A stretch of DNA of 64,000 nucleotides from Pseudomonas indica NBRC 103045 (GCF_002091635.1 NZ_BDAC01000009.1:149924-213923); one strand, 5' to 3'. Shown: positions 9,440 through 19,390, counted from the first letter of the stretch. A program made the numbers and translations. Notes: generated by a model from the letters alone, not told the origin.

Positions 9440-9660
9440 GCGCGATGTCTCTACAGCTTTTCCACAGGACGGCACACAGGCTGTGTGGACAGGCTGGGCT
9501 TCGGGGCGATTATCCGAGTGCCTCGGTAAGCCTTTGTCTTTCAAGCGATTGGGCAGGAAATGAGCGGATTGTGGAGGGGGCCGGGGGCTGTGGTGTGGGG
9601 GAAGGGCTTAACAAGTTATCCACAGAGTGGTTCACAAGTTTTGTGGGAAACCTTGGGTTG
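9440..9660 (-). repeat. TGTGGA-rich dispersed intergenic element, copy D (inverted)
   Basis: Read on the minus strand, this region gives TTTCCCACAAAACTTGTG, CACTCTGTGGATAACTTGTT, a variable middle, then CACACAGCCTGTGTG and TGTGGAAAAGCTGTAGAGAC. That is the same block order as copies A-C in reverse orientation. It contains an exact DnaA-box sequence, TTATCCACA, at about 9617. It is longer than the other copies because its middle is expanded. Confidence 0.6.
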
Positions 9661-9700
9661 GGCTGAGGTAAGGCTGGGTATTCGAGGGGTTCCTACCTCT

Positions 9701-10024
9701 GCCCCCTCACCCCAGCCCTCTCCCCAGAGGGGCGAGGGGGCAGCCCGTGCAACTTCGGTCGTCCGAGCAAGACGCTATTGATTGATGTGAACTAACCCCG
9801 ACTCATCGCAGCGAGAAAGGCGTGAAGGATATTTCGGTTTCCACGGAGAAGGTCATCCATGAATCGGTCACGCATTCAACCTTGAGGAGATGACTACACG
9901 GAGGGAAAGTGACGCAAAGGCCAAGCCGAGAGATAACTGAAGGCAGCTAAGCAGGTGCACGGGCTCCCTACCCCGCACATTCCATCCCCTCGCCCCTCTG
10001 GGGAGAGGGCTAGGGTGAGGGGGG
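9701..10024. repeat. Inverted pair of 38-bp CCCTCTCCCC repeats flanking a 240-bp gene-free stretch
   Basis: One copy (9701-9740, CCCTCACCCCAGCCCTCTCC forward) and one inverted copy (9985-10024) bracket gene-free sequence downstream of etfB. I see no coding frame, tRNA or terminator in the middle. Each copy is itself palindromic (CCCCTC / GAGGGG). Confidence 0.7.
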
Positions 10025-10094
10025 CGGGGTATCGGCGAACACCACAGGGCATACACACCACCCACCCCCACCTTCGGAAAAAGAAAGCAGCGCC

Positions 10095-10868
10095 CTACCG
10101 CACCACCCCTTCCTCCACCAGCAACTTGAAGATCGCCTCGGCCCCCGCCTCGGGCGTCAGGTCGCGCAGGACCTGGCCGCCGTCGCCGGACGCCTTGGCC
10201 GTGGCGGCCTTGAAGCGGTCGGCAGCGGTCTTCGCCTTGATCACCTTCAGCCGCTTGGGCCGTGGGCGCGCCGGTTGCAGTTGGGCGTCGGCGAACAGTT
10301 CGTCGGTGAGCGCCGGCACCGCTTCCACCTGCAGCTCGCCGCGCCGCGCCGGGCCGAAGGCGCTCTGGCGGGCGACCGGGGCGGCGTTATCGACGCTGGC
10401 GAGGAACGGCAGGCGCACCTTCAGCCGGCGACGCTGGCCGCGCGGCAGTGCTTGCAGGACCTGGGCGTGGCCCTGTTCGACTTTCTCCACCGCGGCCAAC
10501 CCCACCACCAGCGGCCAGCCGAGGCGCTCGGCGAGCAGGTAGGGCAGCAGGCCGGAGCCCTCGCCGGTCTCCGCCTGGCTGCCGGTGAGCACCAGTTGGG
10601 CGCCGGCCTCCGCCAGGAAGTCGGCCAGCGCCGGCAGCGCGTCGGCGCCGGCCGGCTGCTCCAGCACGGTCAGTTCGGGCAGGCCCATGCCGAGGTAGGC
10701 ACGCAACGCTTCCTCGCGAGGGTCGCCGGCATGTACCACGCGCAGGTGCTCACCGGCCAGGCGTAGGCCCAGCTCCACGGCGCGGGCGTCCTGCTCGGCG
10801 CGGCGTGCGCGGCCGGAGGTCGGGTGGGCGCCGACCGATACCAGGGTGACGATGTTCAGGTCAGTCAT
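10095..10868 (-). CDS. Electron transfer flavoprotein beta subunit of the dimethylglycine demethylase system
   Basis: A 257-aa ETF small subunit. It contains a nucleotide-binding-like LGLRLAGEHLRVVHAGDP segment and LVLTGSQAETGEGSGLLPY, the ETF-beta signature region. It is last in the operon dipeptidase-like / DUF5943 / dgcA / dgcB / etfA / etfB. It probably passes electrons from the DgcA/DgcB demethylase towards the quinone pool rather than serving beta-oxidation. ATG is preceded by GGGGGAAG. It should not be confused with the housekeeping ETF pair, which is not in this window. Confidence 0.88.
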   Translation of the reverse strand: MTDLNIVTLVSVGAHPTSGRARRAEQDARAVELGLRLAGEHLRVVHAGDPREEALRAYLGMGLPELTVLEQPAGADALPALADFLAEAGAQLVLTGSQAETGEGSGLLPYLLAERLGWPLVVGLAAVEKVEQGHAQVLQALPRGQRRRLKVRLPFLASVDNAAPVARQSAFGPARRGELQVEAVPALTDELFADAQLQPARPRPKRLKVIKAKTAADRFKAATAKASGDGGQVLRDLTPEAGAEAIFKLLVEEGVVR

Positions 10869-10943
10869 GCTTCCCCCGAGGCCCGGCTGAAATCCGGGAA
10901 TGGCTGTTGCTGGGTCCCGGATGACATCCGGACTACATGAGCG

Positions 10944-12167
10944 TCAGGCCGCATCGCGCGCCCCTCCCTGCCGCCAGGCGCTGACCTTCTCGATCAGGGC
11001 CTGGAGGATCGCCGCCGAGTCGCCGATCACCGAAAGATCGGCGCGCTTGATCATGTCGCAACCGGGGTCGAGGTTGATCGCCACCACCTTGTCGCAGGCA
11101 CCGATGCCTTGCAGGTGCTGGATCGCCCCGGAGATGCCCACCGCCAGGTAGACCCGCGCGGTGACCCAGGTACCGGTGGCGCCGACCTGGCGATTACGCG
11201 GCATGAAGCCATCGTCCACCGCCACGCGGGAAGCGCCTTCGGTGGCACCGAGGGCCTGGGCGGCCTGGTGGAACAGGTCCCAGTTCTTCACGCCATTGCC
11301 GCCGGAGAGGATGAACTCGGCTTCGGCCATGGGAATCTGCGCCGGGTCCACGGCCACCGGACCGAGGTCTTCGATGCGTGGCAGGCTGCGGGCAACGCTG
11401 TTGTCCAGGGACAGCGGCAGTGCTTCGTGACGGGTCTCGCCCACCGGCTCGGCGCATTCGGCGGCAGCCAGGATGAGCCGCGGCAAGGCGCGGTGCAGGT
11501 CTTCGCGACCGGCGCCGGCGCGGCCGACACAGCGTTCGCCCTCCACCTGCCAGACCCGCGTGGCCGGGCGCTCGCCCAGCTTGGCGGCCAGCCGGCGGCC
11601 CAGCTCGGCACCGCCCATGCGGCTGTCGGGCAGCAGCCAGTGGCGTGGCGCGAACTGCCGCTCCACCGCCGCCAGGGCCTGGATGCGCTGTTCCGGCGCA
11701 TAGCCTTCGTATTCCTCGCCCTGGATCAGCAGCAGGCGGTCCACACCGGCCGTGTCGAAGGCGCCTTCCTTGTGCTCACCGAACACCACCGCCAGTACCG
11801 CACCGTCGTTGCCGGCGAGCTGACGGGCAAGGCCGAGCAGGTCCTTGTCGTGGCTGGACAGGCGTCCGCCGACCATGTCCGGCACCACGCAGATGTAGTG
11901 CGCCGGCTGAGCGACCACGTGCAGCGGCAGTTGCACGGCCTCGACGGCGGCGGAACGCTGGCGGGCGCTACCGCCCTGCTGCGCGCCGGAGCGGTCGATG
12001 CGCTTGATGCCGTTGGGCCCGATGAAGCCGACGGCATGGGGATTCTTGCGGATCAGGCCGTTGGGGCCCATCCAGCGGGCCTCAGCCTGCTGCAGCTTGC
12101 CGTGCAGCGGGTGCAGGCGGTTGCGGGCGATCCACTCGGCGCGGGGATCGCGGCGGATGATGGTCAT
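10944..12167 (-). CDS. Electron transfer flavoprotein alpha subunit of the dimethylglycine demethylase system
   Basis: A protein of 407 aa, longer than housekeeping ETF-alpha (about 310) because of an N-terminal extension (MTIIRRDPRAEWIARNRLHP...). The FAD-binding C-terminal domain is clear: ILSGGNGVKNWDLF, GASRVAVDDGFMPRNRQVG and TGTWVTARVYLAVGISGAIQ are conserved ETF-alpha motifs. I chose the second ATG (12167), because GAGG lies 7 bp before it and only one base before the first ATG at 12173. It is separated from dgcB by a pair of inverted 38-bp repeats and lies 75 bp upstream of etfB. Confidence 0.88.
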   Translation of the reverse strand: MTIIRRDPRAEWIARNRLHPLHGKLQQAEARWMGPNGLIRKNPHAVGFIGPNGIKRIDRSGAQQGGSARQRSAAVEAVQLPLHVVAQPAHYICVVPDMVGGRLSSHDKDLLGLARQLAGNDGAVLAVVFGEHKEGAFDTAGVDRLLLIQGEEYEGYAPEQRIQALAAVERQFAPRHWLLPDSRMGGAELGRRLAAKLGERPATRVWQVEGERCVGRAGAGREDLHRALPRLILAAAECAEPVGETRHEALPLSLDNSVARSLPRIEDLGPVAVDPAQIPMAEAEFILSGGNGVKNWDLFHQAAQALGATEGASRVAVDDGFMPRNRQVGATGTWVTARVYLAVGISGAIQHLQGIGACDKVVAINLDPGCDMIKRADLSVIGDSAAILQALIEKVSAWRQGGARDAA

Positions 12168-12240
12168 GGGCATACCTCGGGCTGCCGGGCGGCATGAATG
12201 GTTGGACGTAGACGGAGCCTTGATGTTTGCCTTAACTCCG

Positions 12241-12390
12241 ACCCCTCACCCCGGCCCTCTCCCCAGAGGGTAGAGGGGGTTGGACGTGCGGGTCCTTGAG
12301 CCCGTACCAGGCTCGACCTCGTACTCGGATTCCCGATCTCGCACGAACGGCTCCCTCGCCCCTTTGGGGAGAGGGCTGGGGTGAGGGGGC
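12241..12390. repeat. Inverted pair of CCCTCTCCCC repeats between dgcB and etfA
   Basis: A forward copy at 12241-12280 and an inverted copy at 12353-12390 lie in the 310-bp gap of a co-oriented operon. The copies are complementary to each other as well as internally palindromic, so the transcript could form a long stem at this junction. Confidence 0.75.
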
Positions 12391-12477
12391 GGTGTATCGA
12401 CTGACACCCTCCCCCAACGCGCCCTTCGAAACGGAATGACAATCCAGTCTCTCGATGCACTGTCGGTCGGATACCCA

Positions 12478-14439
12478 TCACTGCACCCCCTCCAACTCAG
12501 CCTTCGCCACCACCGGCTTCTTCACCGGTGCGGGTGCCTCGATCAGCACGTCGGCCACCAGCTCGGCGATGTCCTTGATTTCCGGCCTCGGGGCGACCAC
12601 GCCTTCGAGCATGGCGGTACACTGCGGGCAGCCCACGGCCACCAGTTCGGCGCCGGTTTCCTTGATGTCGACCATGCGCATGTCGGGAATCCGCTGCTTG
12701 CCGGGAATGTCGGTGATCGGCGCACCGCCGCCACCGCCGCAGCAACGCGAGCGGAAGCCGGAGCGTTCCATTTCCTTCACCTCGATGCCGATGGCCTTGA
12801 GCACGGCGCGCGGCGCTTCGTACTCGCCGTTGTAGCGGCCCAGGTAGCAGGGATCGTGGTAGGTCACGCTGCCGCCTTTGTGCTGGCCGAGGTCCAGCAG
12901 ATTGCGGGACATCAGGGTGGCGATGTAGGTGCTGTGGTGCAGCACTTCGTAACGGCCGCCCAGTTCGCCGTATTCGTTCTTCAGCACATGGAAACTGTGC
13001 GGGTCGCAAGTGACGATGCGCTGGAAGCGGTACTTGGCCAGGGTGGCGATATTGCGCTTGGCCAGGGTCTGGAAGGTCGCCTCGTCACCCAGCCGACGCG
13101 CCACGTCGCCGCTGTCGCGTTCTTCCAGGCCGAGCACGGCAAAGTCCACCTTGGCCGCCTTGAGAATCTTCACGAAGGCGCGCAGGGTGCGCTGGTTGCG
13201 CATGTCGAAGGCACCGTCGCCAACCCAGAACAGCACCTCGGCCTCGCCCTTCTCGCTCATCAGCGGCAGGTTGAGGTCGGCCGCCCAGTTGAGCCGGCCA
13301 CCGGGGTTGAAGCCGCCGGGGTTGTCGGTAGCGATCAGGTTGTCCAGCACCTCGGCTCCCTTGTTTGGGGTCGAGCCCTTTTCCAGGGTGAGATGACGGC
13401 GCATGTCGACGATGGCATCGACGTGCTCGATCATCATCGGGCATTCCTCGACGCAGGCGCGGCAGGTGGTGCAGGACCAGAGGGTATCCGCCTCCACCAG
13501 CCCCTTGCCGCCCTGGACCACGATCGGCTGGTGCGGACCGCCGCCGTGCTCGCCGAGCGGGATGCCAGGGTACGGAGAGCCGGCGAACTTGGCGTCGTTG
13601 CCACCAGCCAGGCCGATGACCATGTCCTGGATCAGCTTCTTCGGGTTGAGCGGCTGGCCGGCGGCGAAGGCCGGACACATGGCCTCACACTTGCCGCACT
13701 GCACGCAGGCGTCGAAGCCGAGCAACTGGTTCCAGGTGAAATCGGTGGGCTTTTCCACGCCCAGCGGCGCCTTCGGGTCGTCCAGGTCGAGGGCCTTGAG
13801 ACCGGTAGAGCGGCCGCCGCCGAAGCGCTCGGCACGGCGGTGCCAGGCCAGATGCAGGGCACCGGCGAAGGCGTGCTTCATCGGCCCGCCCCAGGTCATG
13901 CCGAAGAACAGCTCGGACACGCCCCAGGCCACGCCCACGGCCAGGATGGCGGCGAGAATCCAGCCACCGAAACCTTCCGGCAGGATGCCGGCGACCGGCA
14001 GGGTGGCGATGAAGAAGCTCACCGAGAACATCAGCAGGCTCTTCGGCAGGCGCATCCACGGGCCCTTCGACAGCCGGCTCGGCGGGTTGCGCCGGCGCTT
14101 GGCGACGAACAGGGCGCCGACGAACATCAGCACCGTGGCCGCCAGCAAGGCGAAGCCGAGGATGCGGTTATGCAGGCCGAAACCGTGCACGACGATCGCC
14201 AGCAGTGCCGCCAGGACGAAGCCGCCGGCAGTGGCGACGTGGGTCTTGGACATGTACTTGTCGCGCTCGACCACGTGGTGCAGGTCCACCAGGTAGCGAC
14301 GCGGCATCTTCAGCAGGCCGCCGATCCAGTCGACCTTCGACGGCCGGCCGCGGCGCCACATGACGAAGCGCTTCACGGCACCGAGGACGGCCAGGCCCAG
14401 GGCGGCGAAAAGCAGGATGGGGAGAAGGGTGTTCAACAT
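12478..14439 (-). CDS. dgcB: Membrane iron-sulfur subunit of dimethylglycine demethylase
   Basis: A 653-aa protein required with DgcA for dimethylglycine to sarcosine. Residues 1-210 hold several hydrophobic helices (MLNTLLPILLFAALGLAVLG, then three more). A two-cluster ferredoxin domain follows, with CVQCGKCEAMCP and CTTCRACVEECP. The C-terminal half has two CCG-type domains with cysteine motifs including RCCGGGGG and GCPQC, as in HdrD/GlpC-like Fe-S proteins. It probably links the flavoprotein DgcA and the ETF pair to the membrane. A GAGGAG Shine-Dalgarno precedes ATG 14439. Confidence 0.94.
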   Translation of the reverse strand: MLNTLLPILLFAALGLAVLGAVKRFVMWRRGRPSKVDWIGGLLKMPRRYLVDLHHVVERDKYMSKTHVATAGGFVLAALLAIVVHGFGLHNRILGFALLAATVLMFVGALFVAKRRRNPPSRLSKGPWMRLPKSLLMFSVSFFIATLPVAGILPEGFGGWILAAILAVGVAWGVSELFFGMTWGGPMKHAFAGALHLAWHRRAERFGGGRSTGLKALDLDDPKAPLGVEKPTDFTWNQLLGFDACVQCGKCEAMCPAFAAGQPLNPKKLIQDMVIGLAGGNDAKFAGSPYPGIPLGEHGGGPHQPIVVQGGKGLVEADTLWSCTTCRACVEECPMMIEHVDAIVDMRRHLTLEKGSTPNKGAEVLDNLIATDNPGGFNPGGRLNWAADLNLPLMSEKGEAEVLFWVGDGAFDMRNQRTLRAFVKILKAAKVDFAVLGLEERDSGDVARRLGDEATFQTLAKRNIATLAKYRFQRIVTCDPHSFHVLKNEYGELGGRYEVLHHSTYIATLMSRNLLDLGQHKGGSVTYHDPCYLGRYNGEYEAPRAVLKAIGIEVKEMERSGFRSRCCGGGGGAPITDIPGKQRIPDMRMVDIKETGAELVAVGCPQCTAMLEGVVAPRPEIKDIAELVADVLIEAPAPVKKPVVAKAELEGVQ

Positions 14440-14480
14440 CGTTTGGTCTCCTCACGGGACCGAAAGGGGGACACCGGGCC

Positions 14481-14587
14481 AGTCCCCTCTACCCTTTGGG
14501 GAGAGGGTTAGGGTGAGGGGGCGGAGTTCAGTGCACACCGAAGCATCGCCCCCTCACCCCTGCCCTCTCCCCAGCGGGGAGAGGGGG
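14481..14587. repeat. Inverted pair of CCCTCTCCCC repeats between dgcA and dgcB
   Basis: An inverted copy (14481-14520) and a forward copy (14549-14587) fill most of the 161-bp gap in the operon. They form the same inverted-pair arrangement as at the etfA junction, although the order of the two copies is swapped. Confidence 0.75.
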
Positions 14588-14600
14588 TTGTCCGTGCCCG

Positions 14601-16676
14601 TCAAAAATCCTTGCAGAGTCTCAGCGCGTCATAGATCGCCGCATGGGTGTTGCGCTGGGCCACGCAGTCGCCGATGCGGAACAGCAGGTAGCCGTCGCCC
14701 CCCGCCTTTCCATCAAGAGCGGAGAGGCACGGCTGCGGCTGGATCGCGAAGAGTTTCTCCACGTCGATCTGCCCCTTGTTGCGCGAGCCCTGCTTGAGTG
14801 CGTAGTAGAGCGTTTCGTCCGGGCGCACGCCGTTTTCCACGACGACCTGGTCGACCACCCGCTCTTCCTTGGCACCGGTGTATTCGTTCTCCAGCACCGC
14901 CACCAGCTTGTCGCCCTCGCGATAGACCTTTTCCAGCATCAGGTCGCCGGTCATGATCACTTCCTTCGGGTACATGCTGCGGTAGTAGGTCGGGAAGGTC
15001 GTACCGCCGATGGCCACGCCGGGCTTGATGTCGTCGGTGACGATCTCCACCTGGGCGCCCTTGTCGGCGAGGAAGTCCGCCACCGACATGCCGCTGAACT
15101 CGCAAATGGTGTCGTAGACCAGCACGTTCTTGCCGGGCGCCACCTTGCCGTCGAGGATGTCCCAACTGCTCACCACCAGCCCTTCGGCCGCGCCCCAGTG
15201 CTCGTTCTGCTCGAGGAACGGATGGCCGCCGTTGGCCAGGACGATGACGTCCGGCTTGAGGTCGAGGATGGTCTCGACGTCCGCCGCAGTGCCCAGGCGC
15301 AGGTCGACGTTCAGCCGCGCCAGCTCCAGCTGGAACCAGCGGGTGATGCCGGCGATCTGGTCGCGCTGCGGTGCCTTGGAGGCCGTGGTGATCTGGCCGC
15401 CGAGCTGGTCCTTCTTCTCGAACAGGGTCACGTCGTGGCCACGCTCGGCGGAGACGCGTGCCGCCTCCATGCCGGCCGGGCCGCCGCCAACCACCACCAC
15501 CTTGCGCTTCGGCCCGGTGGACTTCTCGATGATGTGCGGCACGCCCATGTACTCGCGGGACGTCGCGGCGTTCTGGATGCAGAGTACGTCGAGGCCCTGG
15601 TATTGGCGGTCGATGCAGTAGTTGGCACCGACACACTGTTTGATCTGGTCGACCTGGCCCATCTTGATCTTGGCGATCAGGTGCGGGTCGGCGATGTGCG
15701 CACGGGTCATGCCGACCATGTCCACGTAGCCGCCTTCGAGGATGCGCGTGGCCTGGTTCGGGTCCTTGATGTTCTGCGCGTGCAGCACCGGCACGTTGAC
15801 CACTTCCTTGATGCCCGCTGCCAGGTGCAGGAACGGCTCCGGCGGGTAGGTCATGTTCGGGATGACGTTCGCCAGGGTGTTGTGGGTATCGCAACCGGAA
15901 CCGACCACGCCGATGAAGTCGAGCATGCCGGTGTCGCTGTAGTACTTGGCGATCTGCTTCATGTCTTCGTGGGTCAGACCGTCCGGGTGGAACTCATCAC
16001 CGCAGATACGCATGCCGACGCAGAAGTCGTCGCCGACCTCGGCCCGCACCGCCTTGAGCACTTCCAGGCCGAAGCGCATGCGGTTCTCGAAGCTGCCGCC
16101 CCATTCGTCGTCGCGCTTGTTGACGCGCGGGCTCCAGAACTGGTCGATCATGTGCTGGTGCACGGCGGACAGCTCGACGCCATCCAGGCCGCCTTCCTTT
16201 GCCCGGCGCGCGGCCTGGGCGTAGTTGCCGATCACCCGCCAGATCTCTTCCGGCTCGATGGTCTTGCAGGTGGCGCGGTGCACAGGCTCGCGGATGCCGG
16301 ACGGCGACATCAGGGTCGGCCAGTGCTCGCCATCCCAACGGGAACGGCGGCCCATGTGGGTAATCTGGATCATGATCTTGGCGCCGTGCTTGTGCATGGC
16401 GTCGGCCAGGTTCTGGAAGTGCGGGATGATCCGGTCGGTGGACAGGTTCACCGACTTCCACCAGCCCTGCGGGCTGTCGATGGCCACGACGGAAGAGCCG
16501 CCGCAGATGGCCAAGCCGATGCCGCCCTTGGCCTTCTCCTCGTAGTACTTCACGTAGCGCTCGGTGGTCATGCCGCCGTCGGTGGCATAAACCTCGGCGT
16601 GCGCGGTGGAGAGCACGCGGTTGCGGATGGTCAGTTTGCCGATCTGGATCGGCTGGAACATTGCTTCGAAGGCCAT
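14601..16676 (-). CDS. dgcA: Dimethylglycine demethylase flavoprotein subunit
   Basis: A 691-aa protein of the trimethylamine dehydrogenase / 2,4-dienoyl-CoA reductase type. The N-terminal OYE-like TIM barrel contains ITHMGRRSRWDGE and GGLDGVELSAVHQHMIDQFW. The C-terminal half has a dinucleotide-binding motif (VVVVGGGPAGMEAARVSAE). It removes a methyl group from dimethylglycine to give sarcosine. The region that in trimethylamine dehydrogenase holds CxxCxxC-x12-C reads C-V-G-A-N-Y-C then C after 11 residues, so the second cluster cysteine is alanine here. ATG is preceded by GGAG and follows the DUF5943 gene by 15 bp. Confidence 0.94.
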   Translation of the reverse strand: MAFEAMFQPIQIGKLTIRNRVLSTAHAEVYATDGGMTTERYVKYYEEKAKGGIGLAICGGSSVVAIDSPQGWWKSVNLSTDRIIPHFQNLADAMHKHGAKIMIQITHMGRRSRWDGEHWPTLMSPSGIREPVHRATCKTIEPEEIWRVIGNYAQAARRAKEGGLDGVELSAVHQHMIDQFWSPRVNKRDDEWGGSFENRMRFGLEVLKAVRAEVGDDFCVGMRICGDEFHPDGLTHEDMKQIAKYYSDTGMLDFIGVVGSGCDTHNTLANVIPNMTYPPEPFLHLAAGIKEVVNVPVLHAQNIKDPNQATRILEGGYVDMVGMTRAHIADPHLIAKIKMGQVDQIKQCVGANYCIDRQYQGLDVLCIQNAATSREYMGVPHIIEKSTGPKRKVVVVGGGPAGMEAARVSAERGHDVTLFEKKDQLGGQITTASKAPQRDQIAGITRWFQLELARLNVDLRLGTAADVETILDLKPDVIVLANGGHPFLEQNEHWGAAEGLVVSSWDILDGKVAPGKNVLVYDTICEFSGMSVADFLADKGAQVEIVTDDIKPGVAIGGTTFPTYYRSMYPKEVIMTGDLMLEKVYREGDKLVAVLENEYTGAKEERVVDQVVVENGVRPDETLYYALKQGSRNKGQIDVEKLFAIQPQPCLSALDGKAGGDGYLLFRIGDCVAQRNTHAAIYDALRLCKDF

Positions 16677-16691
16677 GGTCGGTAACTCCGG

Positions 16692-17222
16692 TTACAGCGG
16701 CTTGACGACGAACAGGCCGTGATCGCGGCCTTCTTCCGAGGCACCGTAGACCTGTTCGGCAACGGTACGGATCGGGCTGCCCTTGGCAGCGAGGATCTGG
16801 TCCATGGCGCCGGCGAACCAACCGGTGAACATGTAGTCCACCTTGCGGCCGCACTTGCCGTAGACATAAACGAAGGCCGAGTGGTCGAGACGGACCCGGG
16901 CGGTGCCGGCGTCGACGTCGATCTCTTCGATCTTGAACAGGCCCCAGCCGCGCTGCGACAGGCGCTTCATGTAGTGCTCGTAGACCTCGACGCCAACCAG
17001 GCCATGGCACTCGGCTTCCTTCTCGCACCAGTGCCAGGCGGACTTGTAGCCGGCCTTGTAGAGAATCTCGGCGTAGCGCTCGGCGCCCAGCTCTTCTTCG
17101 ATACCGATGTGGTTGTTGACGAAGAAGTGGCGCGGCACATAGAGCATCGGCAGCGCGTCGGTGGTCCAGACGCCGGTTTCGTCGTCGACCAGGATGGGCA
17201 TTTCGGGGGCGTGGGTGGACAT
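16692..17222 (-). CDS. DUF5943 / V4R-like protein of the dgc operon
   Basis: A 176-aa soluble protein. The part LVGVEVYEHYMKRLSQRGWG...VRLDHSAFVYVYGKCGRKVDYMF resembles the small-molecule-binding 4-vinyl-reductase (V4R) fold, and Pseudomonas orthologues beside dgcA are annotated DUF5943. I take ATG 17222 (MSTHAPEMP), which has GGAG 9 bp upstream, over the in-frame TTG at 17231. It sits between the dipeptidase-like gene and dgcA, and its start codon is 178 bp from the upstream stop. The biochemical role is unknown. The position suggests an accessory or sensing role in dimethylglycine demethylation. Confidence 0.85.
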   Translation of the reverse strand: MSTHAPEMPILVDDETGVWTTDALPMLYVPRHFFVNNHIGIEEELGAERYAEILYKAGYKSAWHWCEKEAECHGLVGVEVYEHYMKRLSQRGWGLFKIEEIDVDAGTARVRLDHSAFVYVYGKCGRKVDYMFTGWFAGAMDQILAAKGSPIRTVAEQVYGASEEGRDHGLFVVKPL

Positions 17223-17270
17223 ATCGTTCAACTCCGGATTCGGTATTTAGCCCGGCTGCGGGCTGCTTCT

Positions 17271-17375
17271 GCCCCCTCACTCCCTTGGGAAGAGGGTTGG
17301 AGTAAGGGGGCGGTGGTTCAGTGTTCGGCGATGCTCCGCCCCCTCTCCCTGGCCCTCTCCCCAGAGGGGCGAGGG
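17271..17375. repeat. Inverted pair of CCCTC-type repeats between the dipeptidase-like gene and DUF5943
   Basis: A slightly diverged copy (17271-17310) and a forward copy (17339-17375) lie in the gap. This is the third inverted pair within this single operon. Confidence 0.7.
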
Positions 17376-17400
17376 AATGGAGCGAGAGGGCCCTGAGCCC

Positions 17401-18378
<978 letters not shown>

Positions 18379-18615
18379 CAGGCTGTCCCCTCTAATGTCG
18401 TGCCCCGGCTCGGTTGCCGTGGCTTTGGGGGCAGCTTATCCCCGGGGGGCGGGTCGCCCCGGTGCAAAAACGACCGGGGAATTGCCGAAAGCGTCAAAGC
18501 TGCGACATCCGCGACCGACCGTTCGCCGCAAAGAGGTCACAAACGCACCGCCAGGACGTTCCCCTGAACAGACGGGCCAGCCGGCTCGCCATCCAAGCAC
18601 GAAAAGGAGATTCTC

Positions 18616-19056
18616 ATGCACGTTTTCCGACATTCCCAACCGAATACCTCCATTTTCCGGCTCTTCGCCGCACTGGGCGCCGCCCTCGCCCTGTTCGCCG
18701 GCCAGGCGGTAGCCGGTCCCTGCCCTTATGAATTCGCCCTGCGTGGCAAGACCGACCAGTTGTGGAAAAACGTCACCAACACCGCCTGGAACAACATGCT
18801 GCCGCCGCAGTGGGTGGACAAGGGCTTCCACTTCTACAGCCAGGCCCGCTCCCGCGGCCCGGCGAACGGCATCAACACCCCCGGCGACCTGGAGCTGGAA
18901 ATCCACAAGAAAGTAGCGGAGGAACCGGAAGGCCATCCGAACCGCTGGCAGATCCTGCTGCCGATCCTGAATTCGAAGGGGGACAACCTGCGCGTCGTGT
19001 ACGACTATGACGGAGGCAAGACCTCGAAGTGCGAGTTGGTCACGCTGAGCTTCTGA
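18616..19056 (+). CDS. Exported hypothetical protein
   Basis: A 146-aa protein with an N-terminal positively charged stretch, then a hydrophobic core (IFRLFAALGAALALFAGQAVA) ending at an AxA cleavage site near residue 35. Two cysteines remain in the mature part (GPCPYEF and TSKCELV), possibly a disulfide. A strong AAAAGGAGA Shine-Dalgarno precedes the ATG. It is divergent from the dgc operon, which suggests shared control. The family is not recognised. Confidence 0.75.
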   Translation: MHVFRHSQPNTSIFRLFAALGAALALFAGQAVAGPCPYEFALRGKTDQLWKNVTNTAWNNMLPPQWVDKGFHFYSQARSRGPANGINTPGDLELEIHKKVAEEPEGHPNRWQILLPILNSKGDNLRVVYDYDGGKTSKCELVTLSF

Positions 19057-19106
19057 GGCGTTGCCAGCTCGGTATCGCGACTGAATTCGCTCCCACGGAG
19101 GCATGC

Positions 19107-19370
19107 TCGTGAATGCACCGTAGGGGCGAATTCATTCGCCCGGCGAGGCTGAATTTGGCGAATGAATTCGCCCCTACGAATCGCACATGTCCTGCATCGG
19201 AGCTTCGCCAGCAGAGCTGGCTCCTACACAAGCAGATGGGGGCACCCGGCCTTGTAGGGGCGAATTTATTCGCCCGACGGGGCTGAATTTGGCGAATGAA
19301 TTCGCCCCTACGAATCGCACATGTCCTGTACCTGAGCTTCGCCAGCAGAGCTGGCTCCTACAAAAGCAGA
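19107..19370. repeat. REP/BIME cluster, two units of 134 bp in tandem
   Basis: Each unit holds an inverted pair, GTAGGGGCGAATTCATTCGC and its complement, separated by about 16 bp. A CTTCGCCAGCAGAGCTGGCT palindrome ending in CCTAC follows. The second unit is shifted by 134 bp (agcttc at 19201 and 19335). These are Pseudomonas-type REP sequences. They lie between the convergent 3' ends of the exported protein gene and the cdhR-like gene. Confidence 0.8.
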
Positions 19371-19390
19371 GGGGTCCCTTAACCTGGACC

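Noticed and set aside
9601..9660. DnaA box and TGTGGA words as a replication origin
   Set aside because: There is only one perfect box, no AT-rich unwinding element and no dnaA/dnaN or parAB genes; it belongs to the dispersed element family.
19107..19370. Spaced repeats that could be taken for a CRISPR array
   Set aside because: The units are palindromic REP sequences with a 134-bp period and only two copies. There are no uniform short spacers and no cas genes.
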